Source: Bacillota bacterium (lineage in GTDB: Bacteria; Bacillota; Ch66; Ch109). Taken from it: a DNA stretch of 64,000 nucleotides. The notes under the pieces were generated by a model. That model saw only the letters and a program-made list of their open reading frames with translations. It was not told where the DNA came from and did no database searches. The position numbers and the translations under genes are program-made. Below are positions 30,239 to 40,526 of this stretch, in pieces. The first letter of the stretch is position 1, and every line of letters begins with the position of its first letter. The stretch spans positions 1 through 64,000 of the forward strand of contig JABLWZ010000011.1 in the NCBI GenBank assembly GCA_013178275.1, read 5' to 3'.

Positions 30239-31603
30239 TTGAGTGGAGAGGGTTTACAGGCAGGATTAAAACAACGCCACATTACCATGATTACGATAGG
30301 CGGAGTTATCGGTGCAGGTTTATTTGTAGGAAGTGGGGCCGTTATTCATTCAACCGGGCCAGGGGCAATTATTTCTTATTGCCTAGCAGGGGCGTTGGTC
30401 GTTCTTGTGATGAGAATGTTAGCGGAGATGGCGGTTGTCAGCCCGAGCAGCGGTTCATTCGCGGTGTATGCCAGTGAGGCGCTCGGCCCGTGGGCAGGTT
30501 ACGCCGTCGGTTGGTTGTATTGGTATTTCTGGGTTGTTGTAATAGCTTTTGAAGCAACAGCCGGCGCTGCGACGATTAACCAACTGATTCCCGGTATCCC
30601 GGTCTGGTTTACGTGCGTGGCATTAACGGCTATTTTTACTATCACCAACATGTTATCCGTAAAAACCTTCGGGGAATTCGAATACTGGTTCGCCTTGATT
30701 AAGGTATCTACAATCATTGCGTTTCTGGCAATAGGCGCAGCTGTTATCTTTGGACTATTTCCCGGGACTGATTCGCCAGGTCTATCCAATTTCACCGGCA
30801 GAGGCGGGTTTTTACCCCATGGATGGTCAGCAGTCGCGACCGGGATCATTACCGTCATTTTCTCTTTCGTCGGTATAGAAATTGTTGCGATTGCAGCTGC
30901 TGAAACCGCAGATCCGGCAAAGTCGGTCAAGATGGCGATCAACACTGTAGTATGGAGGATCCTGTTGTTTTACATTGGTTCGATTGCGGTTGTTGCTTTC
31001 ATTTTACCATGGGATTCGGCACAGATTCTTAAGAGTCCGTTTGTAAGCGTCCTCGAATCGGTTGGTATACCCATAGCCGGGACGATTATGACCTTTGTTG
31101 TATTAACTGCAGTGCTTTCCTGCTTAAACTCCGGGTTGTATACGACTTCGCGTATAATCTACGGGATCGCGGAAAACGGAGAAGCACCGAAAATCTTCAA
31201 GAAGGTTAATAAAGCGGGTGTCCCGATAGCAGCATTGCTTGTCAGCGCGGTAGGCGCATTGGTAGCGGGGGTGTTTAACTACATTTCACCGGAAGTAGTG
31301 TTTTCGTTCCTGCTGAACGCTTCTGGGGCAGTCGCGTTGGTAGTCTATACTGTGATATGTGTTTCTCACATAGTAAAACGGCGTCAGGCGGAACGTGAAG
31401 GCAGAGAACTCCCGGTAAAGATGTGGGGCTTCCCGTACCTTACGTATGTGGCTATAGCTGGTATGCTGTACGTGCTTGTCGGGATGGTACTCAATCCAGA
31501 TATGCGCACCCAGGTAATCACGTCAGGAATAGTCTTGCTGGTGATACTGGCTACCTATCCCTTGTTTAAAAGGAGCAAAGAAAAGGCTGAAGGAGGCGTA
31601 TAG
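30239..31603 (+). CDS. APC family amino acid permease (GABA permease-like)
   Basis: LKQRHITMITIGGVIGAGLFVGSGAVIHSTGPGAIISYCLAGALVVLVMRMLAEM; TTG start with AGGAGGG SD. Confidence 0.93.
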   Translation: MSGEGLQAGLKQRHITMITIGGVIGAGLFVGSGAVIHSTGPGAIISYCLAGALVVLVMRMLAEMAVVSPSSGSFAVYASEALGPWAGYAVGWLYWYFWVVVIAFEATAGAATINQLIPGIPVWFTCVALTAIFTITNMLSVKTFGEFEYWFALIKVSTIIAFLAIGAAVIFGLFPGTDSPGLSNFTGRGGFLPHGWSAVATGIITVIFSFVGIEIVAIAAAETADPAKSVKMAINTVVWRILLFYIGSIAVVAFILPWDSAQILKSPFVSVLESVGIPIAGTIMTFVVLTAVLSCLNSGLYTTSRIIYGIAENGEAPKIFKKVNKAGVPIAALLVSAVGALVAGVFNYISPEVVFSFLLNASGAVALVVYTVICVSHIVKRRQAEREGRELPVKMWGFPYLTYVAIAGMLYVLVGMVLNPDMRTQVITSGIVLLVILATYPLFKRSKEKAEGGV

Positions 31604-31687
31604 ACGGTCAATTAGTTGGACCAGTTAATTCAAAGCGAGGGTGAAACCATGTGCAAATTCTTAAATTTTAATTGGGAGGGAGAATGT

Positions 31688-32470
31688 ATGGAATTCGAAA
31701 CAGTAATCTATGAAAAGAATGATGGAGTCGCGATAATAAAGTTTAACCGACCAGAATCTCTCAATGCCATAAGCCCTGAGCTTCTCAGGGACACCAGAGC
31801 CGCCCTGGCGGACGCTAAGCAGGATGCTTCGATCAGGGCTATTATACTTACCGGGGAAGGAAACCGGTCATTTATCGCCGGCGGCGATATCAAGCTGATG
31901 GAAAAGATGTCGCTTATGGAATTCAAGGATTTCTGCATGGAAATTCAAAAAGTCACCACGGATGTTCGAGAGGTTCGGAAACCGGTAATCGGGGCGATCA
32001 ACGGCTGGGCGATGGGGGGTGGCGCTGAAGTCGCGTGTATATGCGATTGGCGCATAGCTTCCGAAAACGCGAAATTCGCCTTCCCTGAACCGAGAGTGGG
32101 TCTTACCAACACCAGCGGGGTATGCCAGAACCTGTCCAGGATAGTGGGGCTGGGAAAAGCCATGGAGATGCTGTGTTCGGGGGTTACCATCGATGCACAG
32201 GAGGCCTACCGGATCGGTATGGTGAATAAGGTGGTTTCCCAGGAAAAACTTATGGAAGAAGCCCTAAAATCGGCCAATGAGGTAAAGAAGTGCTCACCGG
32301 TAGCGGTCCGCATCGCCAAAGAAACCACGAACGCCTGTATCGACATAGACATGAACTCGTGTTTATTCTACGAGGTAGAGGCGATCACTGTGGCAAAAGC
32401 GAGTGACGACTGCGCGGAAGGGCTGAACGCGTTCGTACAAAAGAGGAGACCAGCTTGGTCTGGTAAATAG
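31688..32470 (+). CDS. Enoyl-CoA hydratase/isomerase family protein
   Basis: IIKFNRPESLNAISPELL, GNRSFIAGGDIKLM, GWAMGGGAEVACICDWRIASENAKFAFPEPRVGL. Confidence 0.95.
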   Translation: MEFETVIYEKNDGVAIIKFNRPESLNAISPELLRDTRAALADAKQDASIRAIILTGEGNRSFIAGGDIKLMEKMSLMEFKDFCMEIQKVTTDVREVRKPVIGAINGWAMGGGAEVACICDWRIASENAKFAFPEPRVGLTNTSGVCQNLSRIVGLGKAMEMLCSGVTIDAQEAYRIGMVNKVVSQEKLMEEALKSANEVKKCSPVAVRIAKETTNACIDIDMNSCLFYEVEAITVAKASDDCAEGLNAFVQKRRPAWSGK

Positions 32471-32484
32471 AACTAGTTGACCGT

Positions 32485-32538
32485 TGGACGCAGACTAACC
32501 GGACTCACGCGGTCGGGCTGGTCTGCGTTCTATTTTTA
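32485..32538 (+). terminator. Rho-independent terminator
   Basis: ACGCAGAC...GTCTGCGT followed by tctattttt. Confidence 0.6.
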
Positions 32539-32769
32539 AGGGGCAGTAGGGATATCTTTTATAGCGGATTTAAATAACCTTCCGCAAAAATAATATCACT
32601 TCAAACGCAATATGATCATTAAAACTTAATACTTAATACAAAGGCGCCATTCGTTTACTTTTTTAATATAACATAATATAATTTATTTAAAAGTACGAAA
32701 ATCTTTAATATTTTAAATATATGGTGTTTATCATAAGTAAGAGGGCGCAAACAGGGGAGGGAGGATCAC

Positions 32770-34416
32770 GTGCTTACAATTAGGGAGGCATTGAATCTTC
32801 CGGCTCTGGCTTCTACCAAAGTAATTGCTGGAGCACAGGGACTAGACCGAACCATAGAATGGTTCCATATAATAGATATACCCCAAATAATGCCCTGGGT
32901 AAATAAGGGAGATATTATATTGTCCAGTACCTATGCATTGCAAACGGTGCCGGAAATTGCGGATGGATTAATCATAAACCTGAATGAAAAAGGGGTTGCC
33001 GGACTGATACTCGCAACCGGGCTTTACCTTAAGGAAATTCCACAACACATGATCGAAACTGCTGACAAACTGGGATTTCCAATAATCACCTTCGCTGCTG
33101 AGAACAGGTATCGGGATGTTACCCGTCAATTAACCGAAAAAATCTTAAGAAGTTCTGAAAAACTGACTGACGATTATGAACTATGGTCCCAGAAAATTAT
33201 AGACGCGGTTATCAGCGATGACCCGCTCCAGAGCCTGATAAAACTCTGCAAAGGGATTGTAAACGCTAATGTTTTATTTTTAGATGGTTTTGGCCGATTA
33301 CTGGTATCTGGACAGGTTCAAGGAGAATACGACGAGTTTTTAAGGCATTTTAGAGAGAGTGATATGAGGAGAACAGCTGAAAGAAGTGGGATTCCTTTAC
33401 TTGGGTATTATAAAATACCCTATTTTTTTTATCGTATGCAATTAGGAACCCAGGTTGCGTTCCTGGTAATTTTAAAGAGTATCGAAAAGTCGGGGCCAAC
33501 AGAAATTGCACTGCTAAAAAGCATTATTGCTACAATGTCCGCGTTAATCAACAGCCGGGATATGTTGAAAAAAGCTGCGCTTAACGCCCAGATGCCTCTT
33601 TTGGAAAACATCCTCTATGGTCAGTATGCATCGAATGAGATGATTTATACAGAAGCCAAAGAGCTTGGCTGGGATCTTGATTCTAACCACATAGTAGCTG
33701 TATTCAGTATAAACAATTTTGATAAGTGCGTTGTAAAGAATGAGTTTAATGAAAAGCAACTGGAACAGTTTAAGGTCTGCTTGATAGACCAAATAATTTA
33801 CATGATCAATTCCATTCAAGGCAGATATCCAGTGATTAAACAGGATTTATTATTTACTACTATTTTTAAGCTGCCTACCTCTTCTTCCGAGGAACGAATT
33901 CTAAAAGGATGTCAGGAGATTATAGAATACTTCCAAGAGAAGCACGGCATAGAAATATTTATAGGCTTGAGCACTATTGTTAAGGACCTAGCCGGTTTTT
34001 CCAGCCGGGTTGTAGAGGCTAAAGAAACTATCGAGATAATTAAGGTGATGAAGAATAAGCAGATTGCCAAGTATGACCAGCTCGGGATAGATATGATAGT
34101 TAATAAAATATTAATGGAAACAGACATTAAGCTGACTTATTTAAATAAAATGTTTGAACTGGCGGATTATGATCTAAAATACAATTCAGATCTTATTCAT
34201 ACCCTAAAGATATTTGTCCAAAATCGTGGCAGCCTTTCCAGGACGGCAAGAGGGTTGGACGTTCATCGTAATACAGTTAAATACCGTTTGAAGAAAGTCG
34301 AAGAGGTGATGGGAATAAATCTATCATCACCAGACGCTTTCATAAACATGACTATCCTGTTGAAGATATATGATTTATATACGACCAATAATAATAAAAT
34401 AGAATCTATTAAATAA
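32770..34416 (+). CDS. PucR family transcriptional regulator
   Basis: N-terminal PucR domain (MLTIREALNLPAL...VAGAQGLDRTIEWFHIIDIP) and C-terminal HTH TLKIFVQNRGSLSRTARGLDVHRNTVKYRLKKVEEVMGINL. Confidence 0.93.
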   Translation: MLTIREALNLPALASTKVIAGAQGLDRTIEWFHIIDIPQIMPWVNKGDIILSSTYALQTVPEIADGLIINLNEKGVAGLILATGLYLKEIPQHMIETADKLGFPIITFAAENRYRDVTRQLTEKILRSSEKLTDDYELWSQKIIDAVISDDPLQSLIKLCKGIVNANVLFLDGFGRLLVSGQVQGEYDEFLRHFRESDMRRTAERSGIPLLGYYKIPYFFYRMQLGTQVAFLVILKSIEKSGPTEIALLKSIIATMSALINSRDMLKKAALNAQMPLLENILYGQYASNEMIYTEAKELGWDLDSNHIVAVFSINNFDKCVVKNEFNEKQLEQFKVCLIDQIIYMINSIQGRYPVIKQDLLFTTIFKLPTSSSEERILKGCQEIIEYFQEKHGIEIFIGLSTIVKDLAGFSSRVVEAKETIEIIKVMKNKQIAKYDQLGIDMIVNKILMETDIKLTYLNKMFELADYDLKYNSDLIHTLKIFVQNRGSLSRTARGLDVHRNTVKYRLKKVEEVMGINLSSPDAFINMTILLKIYDLYTTNNNKIESIK

Positions 34417-34636
34417 AAACCGATTTTTACAGTGATTATCCCCGCAAATAAACCTTTTAGATTTTATACAACGAATGATTTAATCGCTTTGGATTGTTAG
34501 TATATACAAAACAAATGGACCGAATATGTTTAACATGTCAATAGCATGCCCAGGATGGACAGAGTATTTTTTATGTATGATGCTCTGTTTTTTTATTTGC
34601 TAACCCAAAAGAATAAACACAAACGGAGTGGAGACA

Positions 34637-35467
34637 ATGATTAAGCCGCCGGTGATAGACTTTCACGTTCATTTAGCTGAATATGAATGGTTCAGCCCGT
34701 CTACCATTAACTGGTTACAGAGAATGAACAAAATGGATTATTTGGAGTATATGGAGATATACAAAAACCCCAATAAATTCGAGGAGCTGTTAAAGGCCAA
34801 CCAGGTTGATTTCGCCGTCGTTTTAGCTGAGCTATGCCCTATAACAACAGGTATTTGTTCCAATGAGCAGGTTAGCGATTTCTGTTCTGGACACGATTCG
34901 CTTATACCCTTTTGTAGTATTAATCCCTACATGGAAAAACGGCCTGATAACAAGCTGGAAAAATTGGTAAACAAACAGGGATTCAAAGGGCTCAAGCTTT
35001 ACCCCACCTATCAGTATTTTTATCTTAATGAGCCGATGCTCTATCCACTGTACGCTGCGGCTCAGGAGCTAGAAATACCAATACTGTTCCACACTGGGTC
35101 ATCAATATTTGAAGGCGCTCGTATTAAGTATGGAGATCCTTTATATTTTGATGATGTAGCAGTAGATTTCCCGCGGTTGAAAATAATTATGGCCCACGGG
35201 GGAAGGGGTTTTTGGTATGAACGGGCTTACTTTCTGTCCAAACTGCATCCTAATGTTTATTTAGAAATATCGGGGCTACCCCCTAATAATTTAATGATTT
35301 ATTTTCCTGATTTAGAAAAAATCTCGGATAAAGTAATTTTCGGTTCTGATTGGCCCAGCCCTCCAGATGTTTCATTGATAATTAATGAAATAAAAAGATT
35401 ACCATTAACAAAAACCGCGATAGATAACATTCTCGGTAATAATGCCGCACGCTTACTTAATTTATAG
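34637..35467 (+). CDS. Amidohydrolase family (TIM-barrel, amidohydrolase-2 type)
   Basis: VIDFHVHLAEYEW, IPILFHTGS, KIIMAHGG, VIFGSDWPSPP. Confidence 0.88.
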   Translation: MIKPPVIDFHVHLAEYEWFSPSTINWLQRMNKMDYLEYMEIYKNPNKFEELLKANQVDFAVVLAELCPITTGICSNEQVSDFCSGHDSLIPFCSINPYMEKRPDNKLEKLVNKQGFKGLKLYPTYQYFYLNEPMLYPLYAAAQELEIPILFHTGSSIFEGARIKYGDPLYFDDVAVDFPRLKIIMAHGGRGFWYERAYFLSKLHPNVYLEISGLPPNNLMIYFPDLEKISDKVIFGSDWPSPPDVSLIINEIKRLPLTKTAIDNILGNNAARLLNL

Positions 35468-35495
35468 TATTAGATTTCTTACGTCAGAGGATGAC

Positions 35496-35957
35496 ATGAG
35501 CTTAATAAAAGAATTATTTAAAAACTTAACAAACTCCTTGGTTGAGAATCATCACTATGCAAGTTCCATATACTTCACGACTGATTTGGAAAAATATGAT
35601 TTCGTGAATAGTAAGTACCTGAATTTAGATGGAATAAAGGTTAATGAACCAATCGCTCCGGTCAAATGCATAAGCCAATGCATTAAAGAAAAACGCCCGG
35701 TAGTTGATGTCATTGCCCAAAAAACCTATGGATTAAATCTGAAGGTCTGGGTATGGCCAATTATTGAAGATGAAAAAGTTGTAGGTGCGTATGGATATAT
35801 GTTTCCCCGGTGTGATGCTGTAATAGAAATACTTGATGATGTTGCCCAATCGGCGATCGAATCATTGACCGAAAATGCCTTTGCTTCAATTATAAAAAAA
35901 AAGAGACCTGAGAAAACCAAGCGCAGAGAAGAAAAGGGGCCTATTAATAATCATTAA
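35496..35957 (+). CDS. Stand-alone sensor-domain protein homologous to the N-terminus of the 25595 chemoreceptor-like protein
   Basis: IYFTTDLEKYDFVNSKYLNLDGIKVNEPI..CISQCIKEKRPVVDV..KTYGLNLKVWVWPIIEDEKVVGAYGYM aligns with the MCP N-terminus. Confidence 0.75.
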   Translation: MSLIKELFKNLTNSLVENHHYASSIYFTTDLEKYDFVNSKYLNLDGIKVNEPIAPVKCISQCIKEKRPVVDVIAQKTYGLNLKVWVWPIIEDEKVVGAYGYMFPRCDAVIEILDDVAQSAIESLTENAFASIIKKKRPEKTKRREEKGPINNH

Positions 35958-36016
35958 GAACTCTAGTCATTGACATTGGGCTTATATCCTTTATGCCCCT
36001 CCTTACACCCCAATTT

Positions 36017-36054
36017 ATTGTCCCGCCCGGGTCCCCAGGGCGGGACAATTTTTA
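36017..36054 (+). terminator. Strong Rho-independent terminator
   Basis: ATTGTCCCGCCC-gggtcccca-GGGCGGGACAAT + T-run. Confidence 0.85.
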
Positions 36055-36260
36055 TTAAGAATCTAAATGATGCTCACCCTTAGATAATAAGGCGAGCATC
36101 TCAAAAAGGTGAGGATAAATTCCAAGCAAGGATTGTTTCATGCTAGAAGACCCGGAGGGGTATATTTTAATAAGAGCAATTTGGGTGTGGATTTGGCAGA
36201 TAGGGCATGATAAACTGATATTGGTAAGTATTGGCAAATATGGATGAAAGAGGTGTGTTT

Positions 36261-37400
36261 ATGGATTTAATGCTTTCGGAGGAACAGGAGTTAATAAGGT
36301 CAAATGTTCGTGAGTTCGCTTTGAAGAGCATAGAACCCGTGGCTGCAAAGATCGATCAGGAAAGCCGCCATCCTTTCGAATTATTTGAGAAGCTGGCGGA
36401 ACTAGGTATGATGGGCATTTCTTACCCAACCCAGTACGGCGGCGGTGGAACGGATTTTTTAACCACCATGGTCGTTACCGAAGAACTGGCCCGCTCCTGC
36501 GCCAGCACCGGTTTTCTCCATGGATACAGCTATGGTCTGGTCGGACATCCCATACTTACTTTCGGCAATGAAGAACAGAAGCGAAAGTGGATGCCCGGCC
36601 TGGCAGCCGGAAAGATGGTGGGTTCCTTTGCACTGACTGAACCGGGAGCGGGGACGGATGTCAGTGCGGCCACCACTACAGCGGTAAAGAACGGCGATGA
36701 GTATGTTTTGAACGGGACCAAGACCTTCATCACCAATGCGCTTATCGCTGACGTCTTCGTAGTTTTCGCCTATACTGACCGCTCCGCCGGGGCTAAAGGA
36801 ATGAGCAGCTTCCTGATTCCCAAAGGTACTCCAGGACTTAATGCCAGCCAACATTTCGATAAGCTGGGGGTCCGGGGCTCCCTGACTTCCGAAGTCGTAT
36901 TCAAAGACTGTGCAGTACCGGCTGAATGCATGCTTGGAAAGGAGGGAGATGGTTTTAGGATTGCCATGAGCGCGCTTGATGTTGGCCGTATAGGTATTGC
37001 TGCCATGTCCACCGGCATTACCCAGGGGTGCCTGGACGAATCGATCGAGTATTCAAAGCAGCGGGTTCAGTTTAAAAAGCCTATCGCCAGCCAACAAGCT
37101 ATTCAATGGTTTATCGCTAATATGGCCACTGATGTCGATGCAGCACGCTTCCTGTATATGAACGCCGCCTTTTTAAAAGACAAGGGTAAACCATTCAGTG
37201 TGGCTGCCTCCAAAGCAAAGCTGTTCTGCTCAGAATGCGCGGCCCGGCATACCACCAAAGCAGTGCAGATCCAAGGCGGATACGGATTCGTGAAGGGGTC
37301 GAAGGTTGAACGCTTCTATCGCGATGTGAAGTTGGCCGAGATCGGTGAAGGCACTTCTGAAGCTCAACGCATGATTATTGCCGGCTCGGTTCTTCGATAA
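36261..37400 (+). CDS. Acyl-CoA dehydrogenase
   Basis: GSFALTEPGAGTDVSAATTTAVKNGDEYVLNGTKTFITNALIADVFVVFA; QIQGGYGFVKGSKVERFYRDVKLAEIGEGTSEAQRMIIAGSVLR. Confidence 0.96.
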   Translation: MDLMLSEEQELIRSNVREFALKSIEPVAAKIDQESRHPFELFEKLAELGMMGISYPTQYGGGGTDFLTTMVVTEELARSCASTGFLHGYSYGLVGHPILTFGNEEQKRKWMPGLAAGKMVGSFALTEPGAGTDVSAATTTAVKNGDEYVLNGTKTFITNALIADVFVVFAYTDRSAGAKGMSSFLIPKGTPGLNASQHFDKLGVRGSLTSEVVFKDCAVPAECMLGKEGDGFRIAMSALDVGRIGIAAMSTGITQGCLDESIEYSKQRVQFKKPIASQQAIQWFIANMATDVDAARFLYMNAAFLKDKGKPFSVAASKAKLFCSECAARHTTKAVQIQGGYGFVKGSKVERFYRDVKLAEIGEGTSEAQRMIIAGSVLR

Positions 37401-37500
37401 CTATTGGCGATACCAAGCAGCGTTGTACAGCCTGCCTGACAACCGGGGTTTAGCCCTGGGGGGTAATAGAGAGAAGGTGTTTAATTAGAGGAGGAGTATA

Positions 37501-37959
37501 ATGGGTTCTGTAGCAGCGGGTACCAAAATTCCTTGCCGGGTCAGCCGGACGCTTGATGTCGGGGACTTCTCGATTCTGCATCAGCTAACCTGGTTTAACA
37601 TGGCGGTTCACAGTAATTCAGAATATGCCAAGGGAACATGGTTCAAAGAGCGTTCGCTGGCTGGTCCAATTATTTTTACAGTAGCTGATGGGCTGGTTCA
37701 TCATGCCGACAATATTGACGAACTGCTGGGAAAAGACGGGTATCAGATCTATGCTTATATCGGCGTTGATAATATGAAAATCACCTCGCCGGTGCTGTTC
37801 GGTGACACCTTGACTGCCGATGCCGAGGTGGTTGATTTCCGCCCGACCAAAAACCCTGAGATAAACCTGTTTATTTACAAAAATAAGACCTATAATCAAC
37901 GCGGCCAGCAGGTAATTGAGTACCAGACCACCATGATGGCAAAGAAAAAAGCAGAATGA
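37501..37959 (+). CDS. MaoC-like (R)-hydratase/hotdog-fold dehydratase
   Basis: Hotdog pattern: TWFNMAVHSNSEYAK..., SPVLFGDTLTADAEVVDFRPTKN, KTYNQRGQQVIEYQTTMM. Confidence 0.75.
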   Translation: MGSVAAGTKIPCRVSRTLDVGDFSILHQLTWFNMAVHSNSEYAKGTWFKERSLAGPIIFTVADGLVHHADNIDELLGKDGYQIYAYIGVDNMKITSPVLFGDTLTADAEVVDFRPTKNPEINLFIYKNKTYNQRGQQVIEYQTTMMAKKKAE

Positions 37960-38159
37960 TTCAATGATATTATAAGATCACTCCAAACGCGCTTCTTTTT
38001 CGCCGCAGGCTTGAGGAAGCATGGGGACGGCTCGACGTTTCTCCTGCTTCCTTTTTTGCGCCTAATCCCCACTCTCCGGCCGGTAGACAAACCCGCTCTT
38101 AGGCTGCAAGTCTGGAAGCGGGTACCTATTCCTTGGAAATGAATAAGAAGTCCAGAGAA

Positions 38160-39443
38160 TCAGCGGGCAAGTTCAGCTGTAGGTGAGGGGAAAGGGGAGT
38201 TCTCTCTAATTAGTCCGAAATGCTTCAAATCGGCTTTTACATCAACCTCTATTTCAGCTTTCGGATACACACTCTTCCAGTTATAATCTTCCCATTCCTT
38301 ATCAGTTAAAAAGTGCATTTTCGCTTTTTCCCCTATCCAAGCAGGATCAACTCCAAGGCTTTGCGTGTGCTGTAGCAGTTTAACGATATCGCTTTTCATT
38401 TTTTCGGCTATACCATTTTCTAGAATGTTACGGTACTGAGGGTCTTCATAGTTGGCATGGGTTTGAATACCCAAGACATCCCCCTTTAGAAACACTTGAA
38501 TTTTGACCTTTGGCGTAGGGTTGGTGAGGTCAAATTCAAAATTTGCACCTTGTTTCTGAAATAGATTAACCGATGTTATTCGTTCTGGGTTCATTGGGTC
38601 GGGTAAGGAAAAATAAGCCTGATGAAAAGTATTTCTAAGTATTGCCAAGGCGGTCATCTCATCGCCGTCAATATCGCCGACTAGTTTGTTTCCTCTAAAC
38701 AGTGCAGCTCCCATTATTTCGACTTCGTTTCCACCACTACGCGGGATTTCTCCTGCACGGTAACTTCCTTCACTGATCCAGCCCTGAGGATCAATAGTTT
38801 TTCCTTCGCCTTGAGGTGTTTTACGTTTGACTGACAATAAAGGAGCAACCGGATCAGCACCCAAACTGCGGGCAGCGTTGTAAAAGAAAAGGAACTGCGG
38901 CTCAAATGGACTGAATCCAGTATATTGAGACATTTCAGCAGCCATATCAATGTATTTCGAAGGGGTGATTTCAAAAACCGGTTGATTTTTTTCCAGGAGT
39001 TCTTTAGCGCTTATCCCTTTTGATACTCCGATCATGATAGACCTTCGGACCTGAGGCAGCCGTGATATTACCTCAAGGTAGGGCAGGGTCCCATCTCGGG
39101 CAAAATCCTCAGAAATTATTATTATCCTGGTGTGTTTTAATGAGATTCTCCGGTTGACGAAAGTATTCATCAGGTTTAGTGAAGCCATGACCGAGGGGGA
39201 TTCTACTGAAACTACTTCAAAAGGGTTTCCCTTCCCTTGAGAAGTATCTCCAGATCCACTTTGTAGTTTCCCGGGAACCGCGATCTGGGCGGTTATGGTA
39301 AGTTTATTCTCCTTACCCCTATCAATCCCCAACGCCTGGACATAAGCGATTTCACCTATCTCCTGGTAATCCCAGCAACCCGATAGCGATACACTTATTA
39401 TGATAATAAATGTTAGAAAGATTAATTTTTTAAGCCTTGTCAA
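38160..39443 (-). CDS. gerAC-like: Ger(x)C family spore germination lipoprotein
   Basis: LSGCWDYQEIGEIAYVQALGIDRGKENKLTITAQIAVP; operon with GerAA/GerAB homologues. Confidence 0.93.
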   Translation of the reverse strand: MTRLKKLIFLTFIIIISVSLSGCWDYQEIGEIAYVQALGIDRGKENKLTITAQIAVPGKLQSGSGDTSQGKGNPFEVVSVESPSVMASLNLMNTFVNRRISLKHTRIIIISEDFARDGTLPYLEVISRLPQVRRSIMIGVSKGISAKELLEKNQPVFEITPSKYIDMAAEMSQYTGFSPFEPQFLFFYNAARSLGADPVAPLLSVKRKTPQGEGKTIDPQGWISEGSYRAGEIPRSGGNEVEIMGAALFRGNKLVGDIDGDEMTALAILRNTFHQAYFSLPDPMNPERITSVNLFQKQGANFEFDLTNPTPKVKIQVFLKGDVLGIQTHANYEDPQYRNILENGIAEKMKSDIVKLLQHTQSLGVDPAWIGEKAKMHFLTDKEWEDYNWKSVYPKAEIEVDVKADLKHFGLIRENSPFPSPTAELAR

Positions 39444-40524
39444 GATTTAGCACCCTTCTTCGAAAATAAAAAACCAGCAACATAATACCAGGAAGGGCAA
39501 AAGCAATTACCCAGCCAATCCGCCAAAACCATTCACTGATTAAATAAGTGACTTCAATTATGTCATGAGGAAGCATTCCTAAAGTAAAAACGATTATTCC
39601 CAGACCAAAAATGAATGGTTTGTAGTAGGGCAATCGGAATAGTTGAGTCAAGGTGAAAACCGTAACTGTATAAACTAATGCAAATTTATACGTCATAGCT
39701 CCCATCCAAATGAAAGAGATGAATGAGTCGATCCTTTGTATATATTGGGTTAGATAAACCAGCCGTGATACCTGCGCAAGGGGAAACAAGGTTTCATTCA
39801 GCACCGGGTATGGGAAAACCAGTTCCACCCCGATCGTGGTTATCAACATTAAAACCAAAGCCCATACTATCGACGGGGTCCAAAGGTTCTCTGGTTGTTT
39901 CGTGGAAATACTAGGGTAAATAACTGCAAGTAGAATTACCTCGGAAAAGAGCCCCAGCATGGAAAGACCGCCTATTGCAATGGGTTTCCATCCTGATCCA
40001 AACAATGGGAAAAGGTTTTGGACCTTCCAAAAAGGGAATGAAAGTATTATTGGCAGGAGAGCCGCCACCAGTAAAAAGCCCCAGGAGATCGCAACCCCTC
40101 GCACAATCGGTTCAATACCTAAATAAGCGCAAAAGACTCCTCCAATTAGCAAATAAACCATGGCTACAGAAAGCGGGGTCGATGGTAAATAAATCGTAGT
40201 AATGCGGTCACCAATCAACCTCAGGGAAAGAGCAGAATCAAATAAAAAAAAGGCAAAAATAAGTAACCCGGCTAAAAATCCAAGGTATTTTCCGAGCACT
40301 ATATAGGAGACTTCCACTATAGTTTTGTCAGGGAATAACCTCATCAACCGGTTGAGAATCAGAGATAACACAATTGCCAAGACACCCGCTAGGAGAATAA
40401 CCATCCAGGCAGCATTGTGCCCATAGTCTGCGGCAATAGTAGGGATAAAAAAAATGCTTAATGAGATAGTTAACACGGTTGCTATAATAGCTGGACGGCT
40501 TCCTAACTTCCCCTGAGTTTTCAC
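39430..40524 (-). CDS. gerAB-like: GerAB/ArcD/ProY-type endospore germination permease
   Basis: Multi-TM protein between gerAA- and gerAC-like genes. Confidence 0.92.
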   Translation of the reverse strand: MKTQGKLGSRPAIIATVLTISLSIFFIPTIAADYGHNAAWMVILLAGVLAIVLSLILNRLMRLFPDKTIVEVSYIVLGKYLGFLAGLLIFAFFLFDSALSLRLIGDRITTIYLPSTPLSVAMVYLLIGGVFCAYLGIEPIVRGVAISWGFLLVAALLPIILSFPFWKVQNLFPLFGSGWKPIAIGGLSMLGLFSEVILLAVIYPSISTKQPENLWTPSIVWALVLMLITTIGVELVFPYPVLNETLFPLAQVSRLVYLTQYIQRIDSFISFIWMGAMTYKFALVYTVTVFTLTQLFRLPYYKPFIFGLGIIVFTLGMLPHDIIEVTYLISEWFWRIGWVIAFALPGIMLLVFYFRRRVLNLDKA

Positions 40525-40526
40525 TT

